A stretch of 64,000 nt of DNA from Streptomyces sp. CGMCC 4.7035 (GCF_031583065.1 NZ_CP134053.1:248001-312000); one strand, 5' to 3'; positions 1 to 9,147 are shown, counted from the first letter of the stretch. Notes: a model not told the origin generated them from the letters alone. A program made the numbers and translations.

Positions 1-1
1 G

Positions 2-1231
2 CTGCGCGGCCTCACCGCCCGCTGGGAGAAGGAGAAGCAGTCCCTCAACCGTGTCGGTGAGCTGAAGGAAAGGCTCGACGATCTGCGCGGGCAGGCCGAG
101 CGCGCCCAGCGCGACGGCGACTTCGACGCCGCGTCCAAGCTGCTGTACGGCGAGATCCCGGGCGTGGAGAAGGAGCTGGAGGCCGCCTCGGAGGCCGAGG
201 AGGAGGCCGCCAAGGGCACGATGGTCAAGGACGAGGTCGGCTCCGACGACATCGCCGATGTCGTCGCCTCCTGGACCGGCATCCCCGCCGGACGCCTCCT
301 GGAGGGCGAGACGCAGAAGCTGCTGCGCATGGAGGACGAGATCGGCAAGCGGCTCATCGGGCAGTCCGAGGCCGTACGCGCCGTCTCGGACGCCGTACGC
401 CGCAGCCGCGCGGGCATCGCGGACCCCGACCGTCCGACGGGTTCCTTCCTCTTCCTGGGCCCCACCGGTGTCGGCAAGACCGAGCTGGCCAAGGCGCTCG
501 CCGACTTCCTCTTCGACGACGAGCGGGCGATGGTCCGCATCGACATGTCGGAGTACAGCGAGAAGTACAACGTCGCCCGCCTGGTCGGCGCCCCGCCCGG
601 ATACGTCGGCTACGAGGAGGGCGGCCAGCTCACCGAGGCCGTACGACGGCGCCCGTACAGCGTCATCCTGCTCGACGAGGTGGAGAAGGCGCACCCGGAG
701 GTCTTCGACATCCTCCTCCAGGTCCTGGACGACGGCCGCCTGACGGACGGCCAGGGACGCACGGTCGACTTCCGCAACACCATCCTGATCCTCACCTCGA
801 ACCTGGGCAGCCAGTTCCTGGTCGACCCGGTCACGAGCGCCGAGGAGAAGAAGGAACAGGTGCTGGAGGTCGTACGGACGTCCTTCAAGCCGGAGTTCCT
901 CAACCGGCTCGACGACCTGGTCGTCTTCTCCGCGCTGGACAAGGACGAACTCCAGCGGATCGCCAGGCTCCAGATCGACCGGCTGGCCAAGCGCCTGGCC
1001 GAGCGGCGCCTCACCCTGGAGATCACGCCCGAGGCCCTGGCCTGGCTCGCGGACGAGGGCATGGATCCGGCGTACGGCGCGCGCCCGCTGCGCCGCCTTG
1101 TGCAGACCACCATCGGCGACCGCCTCGCCAAGGAGATCCTGGCCGGGGAGGTCAAGGACGGCGACACGGTCCGGGTGGACGCCTTCGGCGACGGGCTGCT
1201 GGTCGGGCCGGCGACGGGCAAGACGCTGTAG
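2..1231 (+). CDS. clpB: ATP-dependent chaperone ClpB, C-terminal part (5' end outside window)
   Basis: Disaggregase of the Hsp100 family that works with DnaK to rescue aggregated proteins in the cytoplasm. The reading frame is already open at base 2, so the gene starts upstream. What is visible is the end of the coiled-coil middle domain, then the second AAA+ domain: Walker A GPTGVGKTELAK, Walker B VILLDEVEKAH, the pore-loop motif GAPPGYVGYEEGG, and the D2-small domain ending with GARPLRRLVQ near the C-terminus. The stop is TAG at 1229-1231. A perfect inverted repeat lies 66 bp downstream. Identification is secure; only the missing N-terminal half limits the annotation. Confidence 0.97.
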   Translation: MRGLTARWEKEKQSLNRVGELKERLDDLRGQAERAQRDGDFDAASKLLYGEIPGVEKELEAASEAEEEAAKGTMVKDEVGSDDIADVVASWTGIPAGRLLEGETQKLLRMEDEIGKRLIGQSEAVRAVSDAVRRSRAGIADPDRPTGSFLFLGPTGVGKTELAKALADFLFDDERAMVRIDMSEYSEKYNVARLVGAPPGYVGYEEGGQLTEAVRRRPYSVILLDEVEKAHPEVFDILLQVLDDGRLTDGQGRTVDFRNTILILTSNLGSQFLVDPVTSAEEKKEQVLEVVRTSFKPEFLNRLDDLVVFSALDKDELQRIARLQIDRLAKRLAERRLTLEITPEALAWLADEGMDPAYGARPLRRLVQTTIGDRLAKEILAGEVKDGDTVRVDAFGDGLLVGPATGKTL

Positions 1232-1296
1232 GCCCTGGCGGGTGCCTTATCGCACCATCGGATCGGGTACCCGGGGAGCGGGCGACGGGCGGCTGG

Positions 1297-1323
1297 ATCC
1301 TGTCAGCTCACGGCTGACAGGAT
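1297..1323. terminator. Perfect 11-bp inverted repeat downstream of clpB
   Basis: ATCCTGTCAGC is followed by a 5-nt loop and GCTGACAGGAT, a perfect match. It lies between the clpB stop and the YbjN start. There is no T tract, as is usual for Streptomyces terminators, so it could equally be an operator or a processing hairpin. Confidence 0.6.
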
Positions 1324-1392
1324 CGGCGAGGCTTGCGCCCCCCCTCCCCGGATGAGGGAGGATGGCGGAATCCGTACGAAGGGAAAAACACG

Positions 1393-1923
1393 GTGAGCAT
1401 CGACCCGTCCTCGATTCCGAACTTCGGGGGCCAGCCCGAGCCGCAGCCGCAAGGGCCGGCGGGCCCCGTGGTCCCGGATCAGGACCTCGTCACGCAGCTC
1501 CTGGACCAGATGGAGCTCAAGCACCTCGTGGACGAAGAGGGAGACCTCGTCGCGCCGTGGGAGCAGTTCCGTACGTACTTCATGTTCCGCGGCGAAGGAG
1601 ACCAGCAGGTCTTCTCGGTGCGGACGTTCTACGACCGGCCGCACAAGATCGACGAGAAGCCGCAGCTGCTGGAGTCCATCGACGACTGGAACCGGCGCAC
1701 CCTGTGGCCCAAGGTGTACAGCCACACGCACGACGACGGCACCGTCCGCCTCATCGGTGAGGCGCAGATGCTGATCGGTACGGGCGTCAGCCTGGAGCAC
1801 TTCGTCTCGTCGACCGTCAGCTGGGTGCGGGCCGCCATCGAGTTCGACCGGTGGCTCGTCGAGCAGCTCGGCCTCACGGAGGACGTCGACGACGCGGAGC
1901 AGCCCGAGGACGACGGAGAGTAG
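1393..1923 (+). CDS. YbjN domain-containing protein
   Basis: A 176-aa cytoplasmic protein with the YbjN (type III secretion chaperone-like) fold signature: a variable Pro-rich N-terminus, then the alpha/beta core with FRTYFMFRGEGDQQVFSVRTFYDRP and a C-terminal helix SLEHFVSSTVSWVRAAIEFDRWL. GTG at 1393 is chosen because an AAGGGA purine tract sits about 8 nt upstream; the ATG at 1333 would add 20 unconserved residues. The C-terminus is acidic. The molecular function of this family is not established in actinobacteria. It is separated from clpB by a hairpin, so it is probably transcribed on its own. Confidence 0.85.
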   Translation: MSIDPSSIPNFGGQPEPQPQGPAGPVVPDQDLVTQLLDQMELKHLVDEEGDLVAPWEQFRTYFMFRGEGDQQVFSVRTFYDRPHKIDEKPQLLESIDDWNRRTLWPKVYSHTHDDGTVRLIGEAQMLIGTGVSLEHFVSSTVSWVRAAIEFDRWLVEQLGLTEDVDDAEQPEDDGE

Positions 1924-1929
1924 ACCCGG

Positions 1930-3132
1930 CTAGAGGGGCGAACGGGCCAGCACCACCAGATACGCCCCGTAGACCAAGGAGAGCCCGGCCAGGGCACACG
2001 CCACCACGGCGGCGTGCCAGGGCCGGGCTCTCGCCGTCCGCACCAGTGCCCGCGCCACCACGATCAGCAGCGGGAACGCCGGCAGCAGGAAGCGCGGTTT
2101 GGACTCGAAGAACCCGGAGCCGCCGAGCGTGACCAGCAACAGGACGCCGCTGTACACGACCAGCGGCAGCGGGGCGCGGTCCACGATGAGCAGCGCGAAG
2201 AGCACCGTGCTCACCAGGACGATCATCAGCGCCATCGGGAAGAGCAGCCGGGTGCCGTGCAGCAGCATGTGGTCGACGAAGCGCAGCGAGCCCCGCCCGA
2301 AGTCGAAGCGTGAGCCCCACAGCCGCTGCACCGTGAAGTAGCCGCCGAGCGGATCGCCCCTGCGGCGGCCCACCCAGAGCACATAGCCGCCCCAGCCGAG
2401 CGGTGCGAGCGCCGCGCCCGTCCACAGCCTGTGGGAAACTCCGCGGCCGCGTACCCGCCACACCTCGTGCGCGGCCGCCGCGAGGACCGCGGCGGCCACC
2501 GCGATGCCGTTGGGACGGGACAGCCCCGCGAGCGCCGCCAGCGCACCCGCCCACACCCAGCGCCGGGTGAGCGCCGCGTACAGCGACCAGGCGGCGAACG
2601 CGGTCAGCACGGGTTCCGTGTACGCCATCGAGAGCACGACGGAGTGCGGGAGCAGACCCCAGAGCAGTACGAGGACCGTGGCGACGGCGCGGCCGTGCAG
2701 TCTGACGCCGATCAGACGGATCCCGTACGCGGCGACCACGGCGGCCGTCCACGACAGCAGCAGGCCCGCCGCGAGGCCGCCCAGCGGGGTGAACTCGGTG
2801 AGGACGCGGATCAGCCCCGGGTACAGCGGGAAGAACGCCAGGTCGCTGTGGATGCCGGCCGGGGTGTGCTGGGTGCGCCCGTAGCCGTGCGCGGCGATCC
2901 CCAGGTACCACGCCGAGTCCCAGGAGCCCCCGAGCAGCAGCACGGGGTCCCGGCCCGAGGACCGGGCCACGGCGGCGAGCACGAGACCACCGCACACCCG
3001 CGCGGCGACGAACAGTCCGAGGGCGGCGACGGCCGTGGTCGGCAGCCTCCGCCCGTCCCCGGCCGGACGGACACGGTCGCGGTCGCCCGGACCCTCGACG
3101 GCGGGGGCCGGGACGGTACTGGCGTGGGTCAC
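1930..3132 (-). CDS. PIG-V-like integral membrane mannosyltransferase
   Basis: A 400-aa polytopic membrane protein with about ten hydrophobic segments. The N-terminal loop carries SWDSAWYLGIAAHGYG and FFPLYPGLIRV, the hallmark of the PIG-V/GT-C glycosyltransferase group (WDS-x-WYL followed by FFPLYP), which uses polyprenyl-phosphate sugars on the outer membrane face. The start is GTG at 3132 (MTHASTV). Its 3' end lies only a few bases from the convergent YbjN stop. The acceptor cannot be deduced: mannoproteins or cell-envelope glycolipids are both possible. Confidence 0.8.
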   Translation of the reverse strand: MTHASTVPAPAVEGPGDRDRVRPAGDGRRLPTTAVAALGLFVAARVCGGLVLAAVARSSGRDPVLLLGGSWDSAWYLGIAAHGYGRTQHTPAGIHSDLAFFPLYPGLIRVLTEFTPLGGLAAGLLLSWTAAVVAAYGIRLIGVRLHGRAVATVLVLLWGLLPHSVVLSMAYTEPVLTAFAAWSLYAALTRRWVWAGALAALAGLSRPNGIAVAAAVLAAAAHEVWRVRGRGVSHRLWTGAALAPLGWGGYVLWVGRRRGDPLGGYFTVQRLWGSRFDFGRGSLRFVDHMLLHGTRLLFPMALMIVLVSTVLFALLIVDRAPLPLVVYSGVLLLVTLGGSGFFESKPRFLLPAFPLLIVVARALVRTARARPWHAAVVACALAGLSLVYGAYLVVLARSPL

Positions 3133-3260
3133 ACCCGAACCATGCGTCGGACATGACCGATTTGCGAACCTTGCGCGGCCGTGCGGGCGGTGAATTCCTA
3201 CGCCCAGGCGCGCCGTCGGCGCAGGGGCCGGGGCGGTGTCGCCGGCGGTGCGCCGACCCG

Positions 3261-3338
3261 CGTCAGCCCGCCAGCGCCTTGAGCCGCGTCAGCCCGCCAG
3301 CGCCTTGAGCCGCGTCAGCCCGCCAGCGCCTTGAGCCG
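3261..3338. repeat. 26-bp tandem repeat x3 overlapping an aminotransferase 3' end
   Basis: Three exact copies of a 26-bp unit (3261-3286, 3287-3312, 3313-3338) starting CGTCAGCCCGCCAGC. The copy at 3313-3338 contains the last codons and TGA stop of the minus-strand aminotransferase; the other two are non-coding copies beyond the stop. 26 is not a multiple of three, so the duplicates are not protein extensions. Confidence 0.95.
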
Positions 3339-4496
3339 CTGGGCCGCCTCCTCCAAGACCTCCGTGCGCTTGCAGAAGGCGAAGCGGACGAACGGGGCAC
3401 CGGCCTCGCGGTGGTCGTAGAAGACCGCGTTCGGGATGGCGACGACGCCCGCGCGCTCCGGCAGGGCGCGGCAGAAGGCGAAGCCGTCGCTCTCGCCGAG
3501 GGGGCGGATGTCGGTCGTGATGAAGTACGTGCCCGCGGGCCGGAACACCTCGAAACCCGCCTCGGTGAGCCCGGACGCGAGCAGGTCCCGCTTGGCCCGC
3601 ATGTCCGCGCGGAACCCCTCGAAGTACGTGTCCGGAAGCGCGAGCGCCTCGGCGACGGCGTACTGGAACGGCCCGGACGACACGTACGTCAGGAACTGCT
3701 TGGCCGAGCGCACCGCCGTGACGAGCCTGGGCGCCGCCGTCACCCAGCCGACCTTCCACCCCGTGAAGGAGAACGTCTTGCCGGCCGAGCCGATGGTGAC
3801 CGTCCGCTCGCGCATGCCGGGGAAGGCCGCCAGCGGCAGGTGCTCCGCGTCGTCGAACACCAGGTGCTCGTACACCTCGTCCGTGACGACGAGCAGGTCG
3901 CGCTCGACGGCCAGATCGGCGATGGCGGCGAGCTCCTCACGGGTGAGCACGGTCCCGGTCGGGTTGTGCGGGGTGTTGATCAGCAGCAGCCGGGTGCGGT
4001 CGGTGACGGCGTCGCGCAGCTCGTCGAGGTCGAGCCGGAAACTTCCCTCGTACGGACGCAGGGTGACCGGAACCCGCTTCCCGCCCGCCATCGCGATGCA
4101 GGCCGCGTACGAGTCGTAGTACGGCTCGAAGGCGATCACCTCGTCGCCGGGCTCCAGCAGGGCCAGCAGGGTCGCGGCGATCGCCTCGGTCGCGCCCGCG
4201 GTGACCAGCACCTCCGTGTCCGGGTCGTATGTGAGCCCGTAGCGCCGCTGCTGGTGCGCGGCGACCGCGGTGCGCAGCTCGGGGATGCCGGGACCCGGCG
4301 GGTACTGGTTGCCGTGCCCGTCGCGCAGCGCCCGTACGGCGGCCTCGCGGACCTCCTCCGGGCCGTCGGTGTCGGGGAAGCCCTGGCCGAGGTTGATGGA
4401 CCCGGTGCTCACCGCGAGGGCCGACATCTCGGCGAAGATCGTCGTCCCGAACTCGGCGAGCCGACGGTTGAGCAGGGGGCGCGCACTGGAGGTCAT
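3315..4496 (-). CDS. PLP-dependent aminotransferase class I/II (DapC / kynurenine-aminotransferase-like)
   Basis: A 393-aa fold-type I aminotransferase. Visible are the cofactor region ATEAIAATLLALL, the substrate motif NTPHNPTG, the DEVYEHLVFDD strand carrying the PLP Asp, and the Schiff-base Lys in GSAGKTFSFTGWKVGW. Its closest known groups are actinobacterial N-succinyldiaminopimelate aminotransferase (DapC) and methionine/kynurenine aminotransferases; sequence alone does not separate them. ATG at 4496 is preferred over 4505 because it begins the typical MTSSARPLLNRRLAEFG N-terminus. The final codons are part of a 26-bp tandem repeat that runs past the stop. Confidence 0.85.
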   Translation of the reverse strand: MTSSARPLLNRRLAEFGTTIFAEMSALAVSTGSINLGQGFPDTDGPEEVREAAVRALRDGHGNQYPPGPGIPELRTAVAAHQQRRYGLTYDPDTEVLVTAGATEAIAATLLALLEPGDEVIAFEPYYDSYAACIAMAGGKRVPVTLRPYEGSFRLDLDELRDAVTDRTRLLLINTPHNPTGTVLTREELAAIADLAVERDLLVVTDEVYEHLVFDDAEHLPLAAFPGMRERTVTIGSAGKTFSFTGWKVGWVTAAPRLVTAVRSAKQFLTYVSSGPFQYAVAEALALPDTYFEGFRADMRAKRDLLASGLTEAGFEVFRPAGTYFITTDIRPLGESDGFAFCRALPERAGVVAIPNAVFYDHREAGAPFVRFAFCKRTEVLEEAAQRLKALAG

Positions 4497-4582
4497 GGCG
4501 GCCATCCTGCGCCCAAGCTCTGGACTTCCTCAACTCTGCTTTGACAGGTGAGACGCCGGGGCATCCCCCGTTCACGAAGGAA

Positions 4583-4650
4583 CGGCAAGAACGGCAAGAA
4601 CGCGACGCGCGACGGCAAGACACGGCAAGAACGGCAAGAACGCGGCAAGA
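4583..4650. repeat. CGGCAAGA direct repeats (6 copies) upstream of a small membrane gene
   Basis: CGGCAAGA occurs at 4583, 4592, 4613, 4623, 4632 and 4643, with spacings of 9-21 bp, in a purine-rich stretch between two divergent genes. It lies 85-150 bp before the start at 4735, in its probable promoter or leader. No function is evident. Confidence 0.85.
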
Positions 4651-4734
4651 CACGCACACACGGCAGGGCCGGAAACAGGAACGGAAAGAGGCCCACGGGG
4701 GCCGCTTCGGGGGAATCGAAAGGGGGACGGCGCC

Positions 4735-5094
4735 ATGATCCTCGGTATCAGTCTGGCGATCGTCTGCATCGTCCTGGTCGTGCTCATCGCGACAGCCGAG
4801 CGCCGCTCCAAGAAGGCGGTGCTGCGGTCGGGGGGCCGCACGACGAGGGCACGGCGGACCTCGCGGGGCGCCGGCAGGAGCAGCGGCGACAGCGGGGGCG
4901 GCAGCGACAGCTGGTGGGCCGGTGGCGGCAGCTGGTGGGTCGGCGGGGACGACAGCGGGTCGTCGTCGGGCGGACACTCTGGCGGCCACCACTCGGGCGG
5001 CCACCACTCGTGCGGTGGAGGCCACTCGTCCTGCGGCGGCCACTCGTCCTGCGGGTCGTCGTGCGGCGGGGGCGGATGCGGCGGAGGCAGCTGA
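4735..5094 (+). CDS. Small membrane protein with a Gly/Ser/His/Cys-rich tail
   Basis: A 119-aa protein: one N-terminal transmembrane helix (about residues 2-20, ILGISLAIVCIVLVVLIATA), a basic segment (residues 21-50), then a low-complexity tail rich in Gly, Ser, Trp, His and Cys, with repeats such as GGHHSGGHHSCGGGHSSCGG. The dense His and Cys suggest metal binding, which is inference only. ATG at 4735 is preceded by GAAAGGGGGA. A perfect 16-bp stem hairpin follows the stop, supporting a monocistronic gene. I do not recognise a characterised family. Confidence 0.65.
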   Translation: MILGISLAIVCIVLVVLIATAERRSKKAVLRSGGRTTRARRTSRGAGRSSGDSGGGSDSWWAGGGSWWVGGDDSGSSSGGHSGGHHSGGHHSCGGGHSSCGGHSSCGSSCGGGGCGGGS

Positions 5095-5138
5095 CACGGG
5101 GCAGCCGAGCTCCGCGGGGGAACACGCGTCCGGGGTGC

Positions 5139-5178
5139 GCCGAGTGCCCGCCGGGAGATATTCCGGCGGGCACTCGGC
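5139..5178 (+). terminator. Strong intrinsic hairpin terminator
   Basis: GCCGAGTGCCCGCCGG, an 8-nt loop (GAGATATT) and the perfect reverse complement form a 16-bp stem starting 45 bp after the stop at 5094. There is no U tract, which is common for Streptomyces terminators. Confidence 0.8.
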
Positions 5179-5612
5179 ATCAGCGGCAGCCGCGCGCAGG
5201 CACGCGCGTCAGCACCTTGCAGGCGGTCACTCGGCAGGGGGAGCGCGGGAGCGCACGTTGTCTGCGCCATGTGTGGGACTCGCGCCCGTGGATTCGCCGC
5301 AGAGGGGCGTACGACGCCCGTATCCATGATCCTGGCGTACGCCGTAGTTGAACAGTTGAGCTGTGGAGCCCTCGGTGGGATGGAAACCCTACGAACTTGG
5401 GTAAAAACGCTGTGGCGGCGCCACAGTTCATGATTCCCTCTCACTCACCAACGCAGCCCTCGGACGCTCTGCGGACACCCGTCCAGCAGGCGTCCCTCCC
5501 CACAGGGCCGAGGCGGACGTCCTGCCCGACCGGCTGAGCCGGCCGAACCCTTGGTGTCCGACCGGGACGCGCCGGAACCCCTCCCTATTTTGTGTGCCAG
5601 CGGAGCCGACCC
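5179..5612. other. Non-coding stretch with a 17-bp palindrome
   Basis: No convincing gene between the terminator at 5178 and the DUF2617 start at 5613: all frames have atypical composition. It contains the perfect palindrome CTGTGGCGGCGCCACAG at 5410-5426, next to an A-rich patch (GGGTAAAAACG), a possible operator or promoter element about 190 bp before the next gene. Confidence 0.6.
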
Positions 5613-6227
5613 ATGCTCACGACCCTGAACACCTCCTACACCGACACGCGCGCGGCCGACCTCGCCTGGACCCTGGGCCGCGAGCCGCTGCCCGCGCTTG
5701 CCACGCTCGACCTCGAACTCGCGGGCGCGCAACTTCAGTTGAGACTCCTCGGCGCCTCCCACCAGGTGCTCCTGGAGGAGGAACGGGGCAACTGCTCGGA
5801 GACGGTGGCGTGTATCGCGGGCTCCAGCACCCCACTGCCGCTGGGGGTCGCCAAGCGGGTCGGCGACTGGGAGTACGAGTTCGCGGCCCGGGTCGAGGTC
5901 CTGTCCCCTCGTTCCTTCGCGGGCCGCGCCCAGGAGCTGCTGGCCCTGGTCTCCGACCATCCCCACGGTCTGGCCGGCGTCTTCCCCGGCAGCCCGCACG
6001 CGTTCACGGCGATGCTGGCCCAGCGCCACGAGGGCCAGGTCCACTGGCGCACCTGGCACGCGTATCCGCAGGACGGCCAGTTGGTGGCGACGCGGACGCG
6101 GGTGGGGGTGAGGGAACCGACGGCACGATGTGACGCGGCGGAGGAGCGGGTGAGTCCGCCCGGCGGACGCGGCCCGGGCGCGTCCTTTCGGCCCAGGTCG
6201 GGCACCACCAGCCCGTCCGGTGTGTGA
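5613..6227 (+). CDS. DUF2617 family protein
   Basis: A 204-aa protein matching the actinobacterial DUF2617 family (N-terminal [22 protein letters not shown], central [19 protein letters not shown]-terminal [15 protein letters not shown]). ATG at 5613 fits the family start. The last ~40 residues are Arg/Gly/Pro-rich and look non-conserved. It sits directly upstream of the spermidine synthase-like gene on the same strand, a pairing I recall from other Streptomyces, so co-transcription is likely. Function unknown. Confidence 0.8.
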   Translation: MLTTLNTSYTDTRAADLAWTLGREPLPALATLDLELAGAQLQLRLLGASHQVLLEEERGNCSETVACIAGSSTPLPLGVAKRVGDWEYEFAARVEVLSPRSFAGRAQELLALVSDHPHGLAGVFPGSPHAFTAMLAQRHEGQVHWRTWHAYPQDGQLVATRTRVGVREPTARCDAAEERVSPPGGRGPGASFRPRSGTTSPSGV

Positions 6228-6372
6228 GGACGAGGCCGTTCGGGCCGATCAGCGGGGGTCCGGGGGCGGCAGCACCCCGGGGCGGCGCCATGATTTCCGG
6301 GCGCAGCACCACACCGCAGTTCCACACGTGTGGGTGACAAAGCCCAGCGGAGGCGTGACGTACCGTTCCGAC

Positions 6373-8025
6373 GTGATCGAACCGCACGCGCCCGCACCAC
6401 CCGGCGCCCCACCCTCCTGGGGCGAAGGCGGCCAGGGCCAGGCGCGGCTGCCCGTACGTCCCGGCACGGGGCGGTTCCTCGTCCTCGTCGGCGTGTTCGT
6501 CTGTGCGGCCTGCGGTCTCGTGTACGAACTCGAACTCGTCGCCCTCGCCTCGTACTTGATGGGCGATTCGGTCACCGAGGCCTCCGTCGTGCTCTCGGTG
6601 ATGGTGTTCGCGATGGGCGTGGGCTCGCTCGCCGCCAAGCGGCTGCGCTGCCGCGCCGCGGCCGGCTTCGGCGCGGTCGAGGCGGCGCTCGCGCTCGTCG
6701 GCGGATGCAGTGCGATGGCCCTGTACGCGGTCTTCGCCTGGACCGGGGCCTGGGGCGGTGTCTGGTCGGGCGGTCCGCGCTGTCTGCTGGTCGCCTTCTC
6801 GCTCGCGATCGGCCTGCTCATCGGCGCGGAGGTCCCGCTGCTGATGGAGCTGATCCAGCGCATCCGCCGCCAGGACGCGGGCGGCGCGGTGGCGGACCTG
6901 TTCGCGGCGGACTACGTGGGCGCGCTGGTCGGAGGTCTCGCCTTCCCCTTCCTCCTGCTGCCGCAGCTCGGCCAGCTGACGGGCGCCCTGCTCACCGGCG
7001 CGGTCAACGCGGTCGCGGGCGGCGCCCTCGTCCTCGGCCTGTTCCGCCGGGACCTGAGCCGGCGCGGACGCCGGGTGCTGCTGGTCGCCAACCTCGTCGT
7101 TCTGGGCGTGCTCGCCACGGCGGCCGTCCTGGTCCACGACTTCGAACGGGCGGCACGCCAGGCGGTGTACGGCGGGCAGGTACGGGTCGCGCTGCGGACC
7201 GGCGTCCAGGAGGTCGTGCTGACCGGCGGCACCCATGGACGGCCGCTCGGCCTCTTCCTCGACGGCCGGCTGCGGGTGAGCGGTCGCGACGAGCACCGCT
7301 ATCACGAGGCGCTCGTGCATCCCGCGATGGGCGGCGGCCCGCACGCGCGCGTGCTCATCCTCGGCGGCGGCGACGGCCTCGCGGCGCGCGAGGTGCTGTG
7401 GCACGCGGGGGTGGAGCGGGTGGACGTGGTCGAACGGGACCCGGCGGTGGTCCGGCTGGCCCGCCGGGACCGGTCCCTGTCCGCGCTGAACGGCCACGCC
7501 TTCGCGGACCCACGCGTCCGTGTGCACACGGCGGACGCGTTCTGCTGGCTCAGGCACACGCGGGGGACGTACGACGTGGTCATCGCGGACCTCCCGGACC
7601 CCGACATCACGGCGAGCACGAAGCTGTACTCGCAGGAGTTCTACGGGCTGGCCCGCCGGGTCCTCGCGGCCGAGGGCCGGCTGGTGGTGCACGCGGGCCC
7701 GGTGACCTCCCGCCCGCGTGTCTTCTGGACGGTCGAGGCGACGGTACGGGCGGCCGGCCTGCGCACGGTCCCGTACCGGGTCGGCGGGCGCGCGGCCGGC
7801 CTCACGGCGGGCCCCGACCGCTCGGCGGGCGCGTCCCGGGCCGCGCGCGACTGGGGCTTCGTCCTCGCCGCCCGAAACCGCCCGGTCCTGACCCTGGACC
7901 CGCGCGAGCCGCGCCCACGCACGCTGACCCCGGCCTCCCTGCGGGCGGACGCACGCGCGGCGGCGCGCACCCGGGTGGCGGACCTGCCACCGTCGACGCT
8001 CGTGCATCCGCGGTACGCGAACTGA
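6373..8025 (+). CDS. Membrane-fused spermidine synthase-like protein
   Basis: A ~550-aa two-part protein. The N-terminal half (to about residue 270) is polytopic with seven or so transmembrane segments, starting [30 protein letters not shown]. The C-terminal half is a SpeE-type aminopropyltransferase domain with SAM-binding [14 protein letters not shown] and the acidic strand VERDPAVV, and [20 protein letters not shown] where polyamine synthases have the D-x-P loop. Transfer of aminopropyl groups at the membrane is the family expectation, but the fused class is uncharacterised. The start is unsure: GTG at 6373 is chosen because the protein becomes family-like there; 6220 and 6355 are also in frame. 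Confidence 0.8.
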   Translation: MIEPHAPAPPGAPPSWGEGGQGQARLPVRPGTGRFLVLVGVFVCAACGLVYELELVALASYLMGDSVTEASVVLSVMVFAMGVGSLAAKRLRCRAAAGFGAVEAALALVGGCSAMALYAVFAWTGAWGGVWSGGPRCLLVAFSLAIGLLIGAEVPLLMELIQRIRRQDAGGAVADLFAADYVGALVGGLAFPFLLLPQLGQLTGALLTGAVNAVAGGALVLGLFRRDLSRRGRRVLLVANLVVLGVLATAAVLVHDFERAARQAVYGGQVRVALRTGVQEVVLTGGTHGRPLGLFLDGRLRVSGRDEHRYHEALVHPAMGGGPHARVLILGGGDGLAAREVLWHAGVERVDVVERDPAVVRLARRDRSLSALNGHAFADPRVRVHTADAFCWLRHTRGTYDVVIADLPDPDITASTKLYSQEFYGLARRVLAAEGRLVVHAGPVTSRPRVFWTVEATVRAAGLRTVPYRVGGRAAGLTAGPDRSAGASRAARDWGFVLAARNRPVLTLDPREPRPRTLTPASLRADARAAARTRVADLPPSTLVHPRYAN

Positions 8026-8070
8026 GTTGGCCGCGGTTCAGCGGTGGGCCTTCGGTGGTGCGGGGGTTGG

Positions 8071-8152
8071 GTATCCGTGATGCGGGGTCGGGCACCCGTG
8101 ATGCCAGGTCGTGCATTCGTGCGAGGGTGGCGAATCCGTGATGCAGGGGTGC
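8071..8152. repeat. Degenerate tandem repeats (ATCCGTGATGC-like)
   Basis: Four imperfect ~20-bp units around TATCCGTGATGCGGGG, CACCCGTGATGCCAGG, CATTCGTGCGAGGG and AATCCGTGATGCAGGG, 46 bp after the stop at 8025. No gene is present in 8026-8170. Confidence 0.7.
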
Positions 8153-8170
8153 GGTCCGGGCCGTGCTGGG

Positions 8171-8176
8171 TAGGCT
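8171..8176 (+). promoter_or_regulatory. Putative -10 TAGGCT for a leaderless transcript
   Basis: TAGGCT fits the TANNNT actinobacterial -10. It ends 8 nt before the ATG at 8185, and there is no Shine-Dalgarno sequence in between, consistent with a leaderless mRNA. Confidence 0.5.
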
Positions 8177-8184
8177 CGGACGAC

Positions 8185-9096
8185 ATGGAGCATGAGGTGT
8201 TCGTTCCGGTGCCCGCCGAGCGGCTCAGGGACGCGCTGGCCGATCCCGCCCGGGTGGCCCGCGCGGTCCCCGGGCTCCAACAGGACGCGGGCACGGAGCC
8301 CGTCGCCGGCCGCCTCAAGGTACGTATCGGCGGCCACACGATCACCTACCGCGGCACCCTGCGGGTCACGGGCCGGGACGACGGCTCGTACGCGGTGGAC
8401 GGCGAGGCGACGGAGGCGCGCGGCACCGGCACGGTGAAGCTGTCCCTGTCCGTACGCCTGCTGCCGGCCCAGGACGGCACGACGGTCGCGTTCACGGGTA
8501 CGGCCACGGGCGACGGCCGGGTCGCGGAACTGCCCGGGGACGCGGTGGCCTCGGCCGGGGCACGGCTGCTGGGGCGGTTCGCGGAGCAGTTGGGGGAGAG
8601 CGAGGCGTCGGAAGCAGCCCCCGAGGCAGCGGAAGGGGCGCCCGAGGGTTCGGAGGAATCCCCCCAGGCGGCGGAAGAGGCGCCCGAGGGTTCGGAGGAA
8701 CCCCCCGAGGCGCCGGAAGAACGCTCCGAGTCCTCGGAAGCCCCGGAAGAACCCTCCGAGGCCTCGGTGGAGTCTTCGGCCTCCTCGGTCTTCGACGCCG
8801 AGGTCCCGCCGTCGTCCCTCGACCCCTTCGCCGACGAGGGCGAGGCCGAGGACGACCTCGTGGCCGACGGTTACGACGAGGGAGAACAGCCCGTCGAAGC
8901 CGCGCACGCCCGGCGCACGATGATCGGCCGCAGTGCCGAGGAGGTCGACCACGCTCCCCCGCGCGGCCGCTATGCGCCCGTCCCCGCCCCGGAGACCATC
9001 GCGGCCACCGCGACCCTCCGCTGGGCGGCCCCGGCGGCGGCCCTGCTCCTGGCGTCGGCGATCGTGGCGGGCCGGCTGCTGCGCCGACGGCGCTGA
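8185..9096 (+). CDS. SRPBCC (CoxG-like) protein with acidic repeats and a C-terminal membrane anchor
   Basis: A 303-aa protein. Residues 1-135 form an SRPBCC/CO-dehydrogenase subunit G-like domain (MEHEVFVPVPAERLRDALADPARVARAVPG, then RVTGRDDGSYAVDGEAT and GTTVAFTGTATGDGRVAEL). Residues 140-225 are a Glu/Ala/Ser/Pro linker made partly of a 14-aa repeat encoded by a 42-bp unit (8626-8667, 8668-8709). A single transmembrane helix (about residues 278-297, AAPAAALLLASAIVAGRLL) and RRRR end the protein, so the domain is probably held on the cytoplasmic face. CoxG proteins recruit molybdenum hydroxylases to membranes, but no cox genes are nearby, so the role is open. Confidence 0.75.
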   Translation: MEHEVFVPVPAERLRDALADPARVARAVPGLQQDAGTEPVAGRLKVRIGGHTITYRGTLRVTGRDDGSYAVDGEATEARGTGTVKLSLSVRLLPAQDGTTVAFTGTATGDGRVAELPGDAVASAGARLLGRFAEQLGESEASEAAPEAAEGAPEGSEESPQAAEEAPEGSEEPPEAPEERSESSEAPEEPSEASVESSASSVFDAEVPPSSLDPFADEGEAEDDLVADGYDEGEQPVEAAHARRTMIGRSAEEVDHAPPRGRYAPVPAPETIAATATLRWAAPAAALLLASAIVAGRLLRRRR

Positions 9097-9141
9097 CCCG
9101 CACCGCACCGACGCCGTCGCACGCCCCCTCGATCGGCCAAG

Positions 9142-9147
9142 TAGGGT
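9142..9147 (+). promoter_or_regulatory. Putative -10 TAGGGT for a leaderless transcript
   Basis: TAGGGT ends 7 nt before the GTG start at 9155, with no ribosome binding site in the interval. Confidence 0.45.

Noticed and set aside
6004..8007. 667-residue open frame on the minus strand opposite the spermidine synthase gene
   Set aside because: Arg/Gln/Asp-rich translation with no family resemblance; it follows from GC-rich codon bias of the plus-strand gene.
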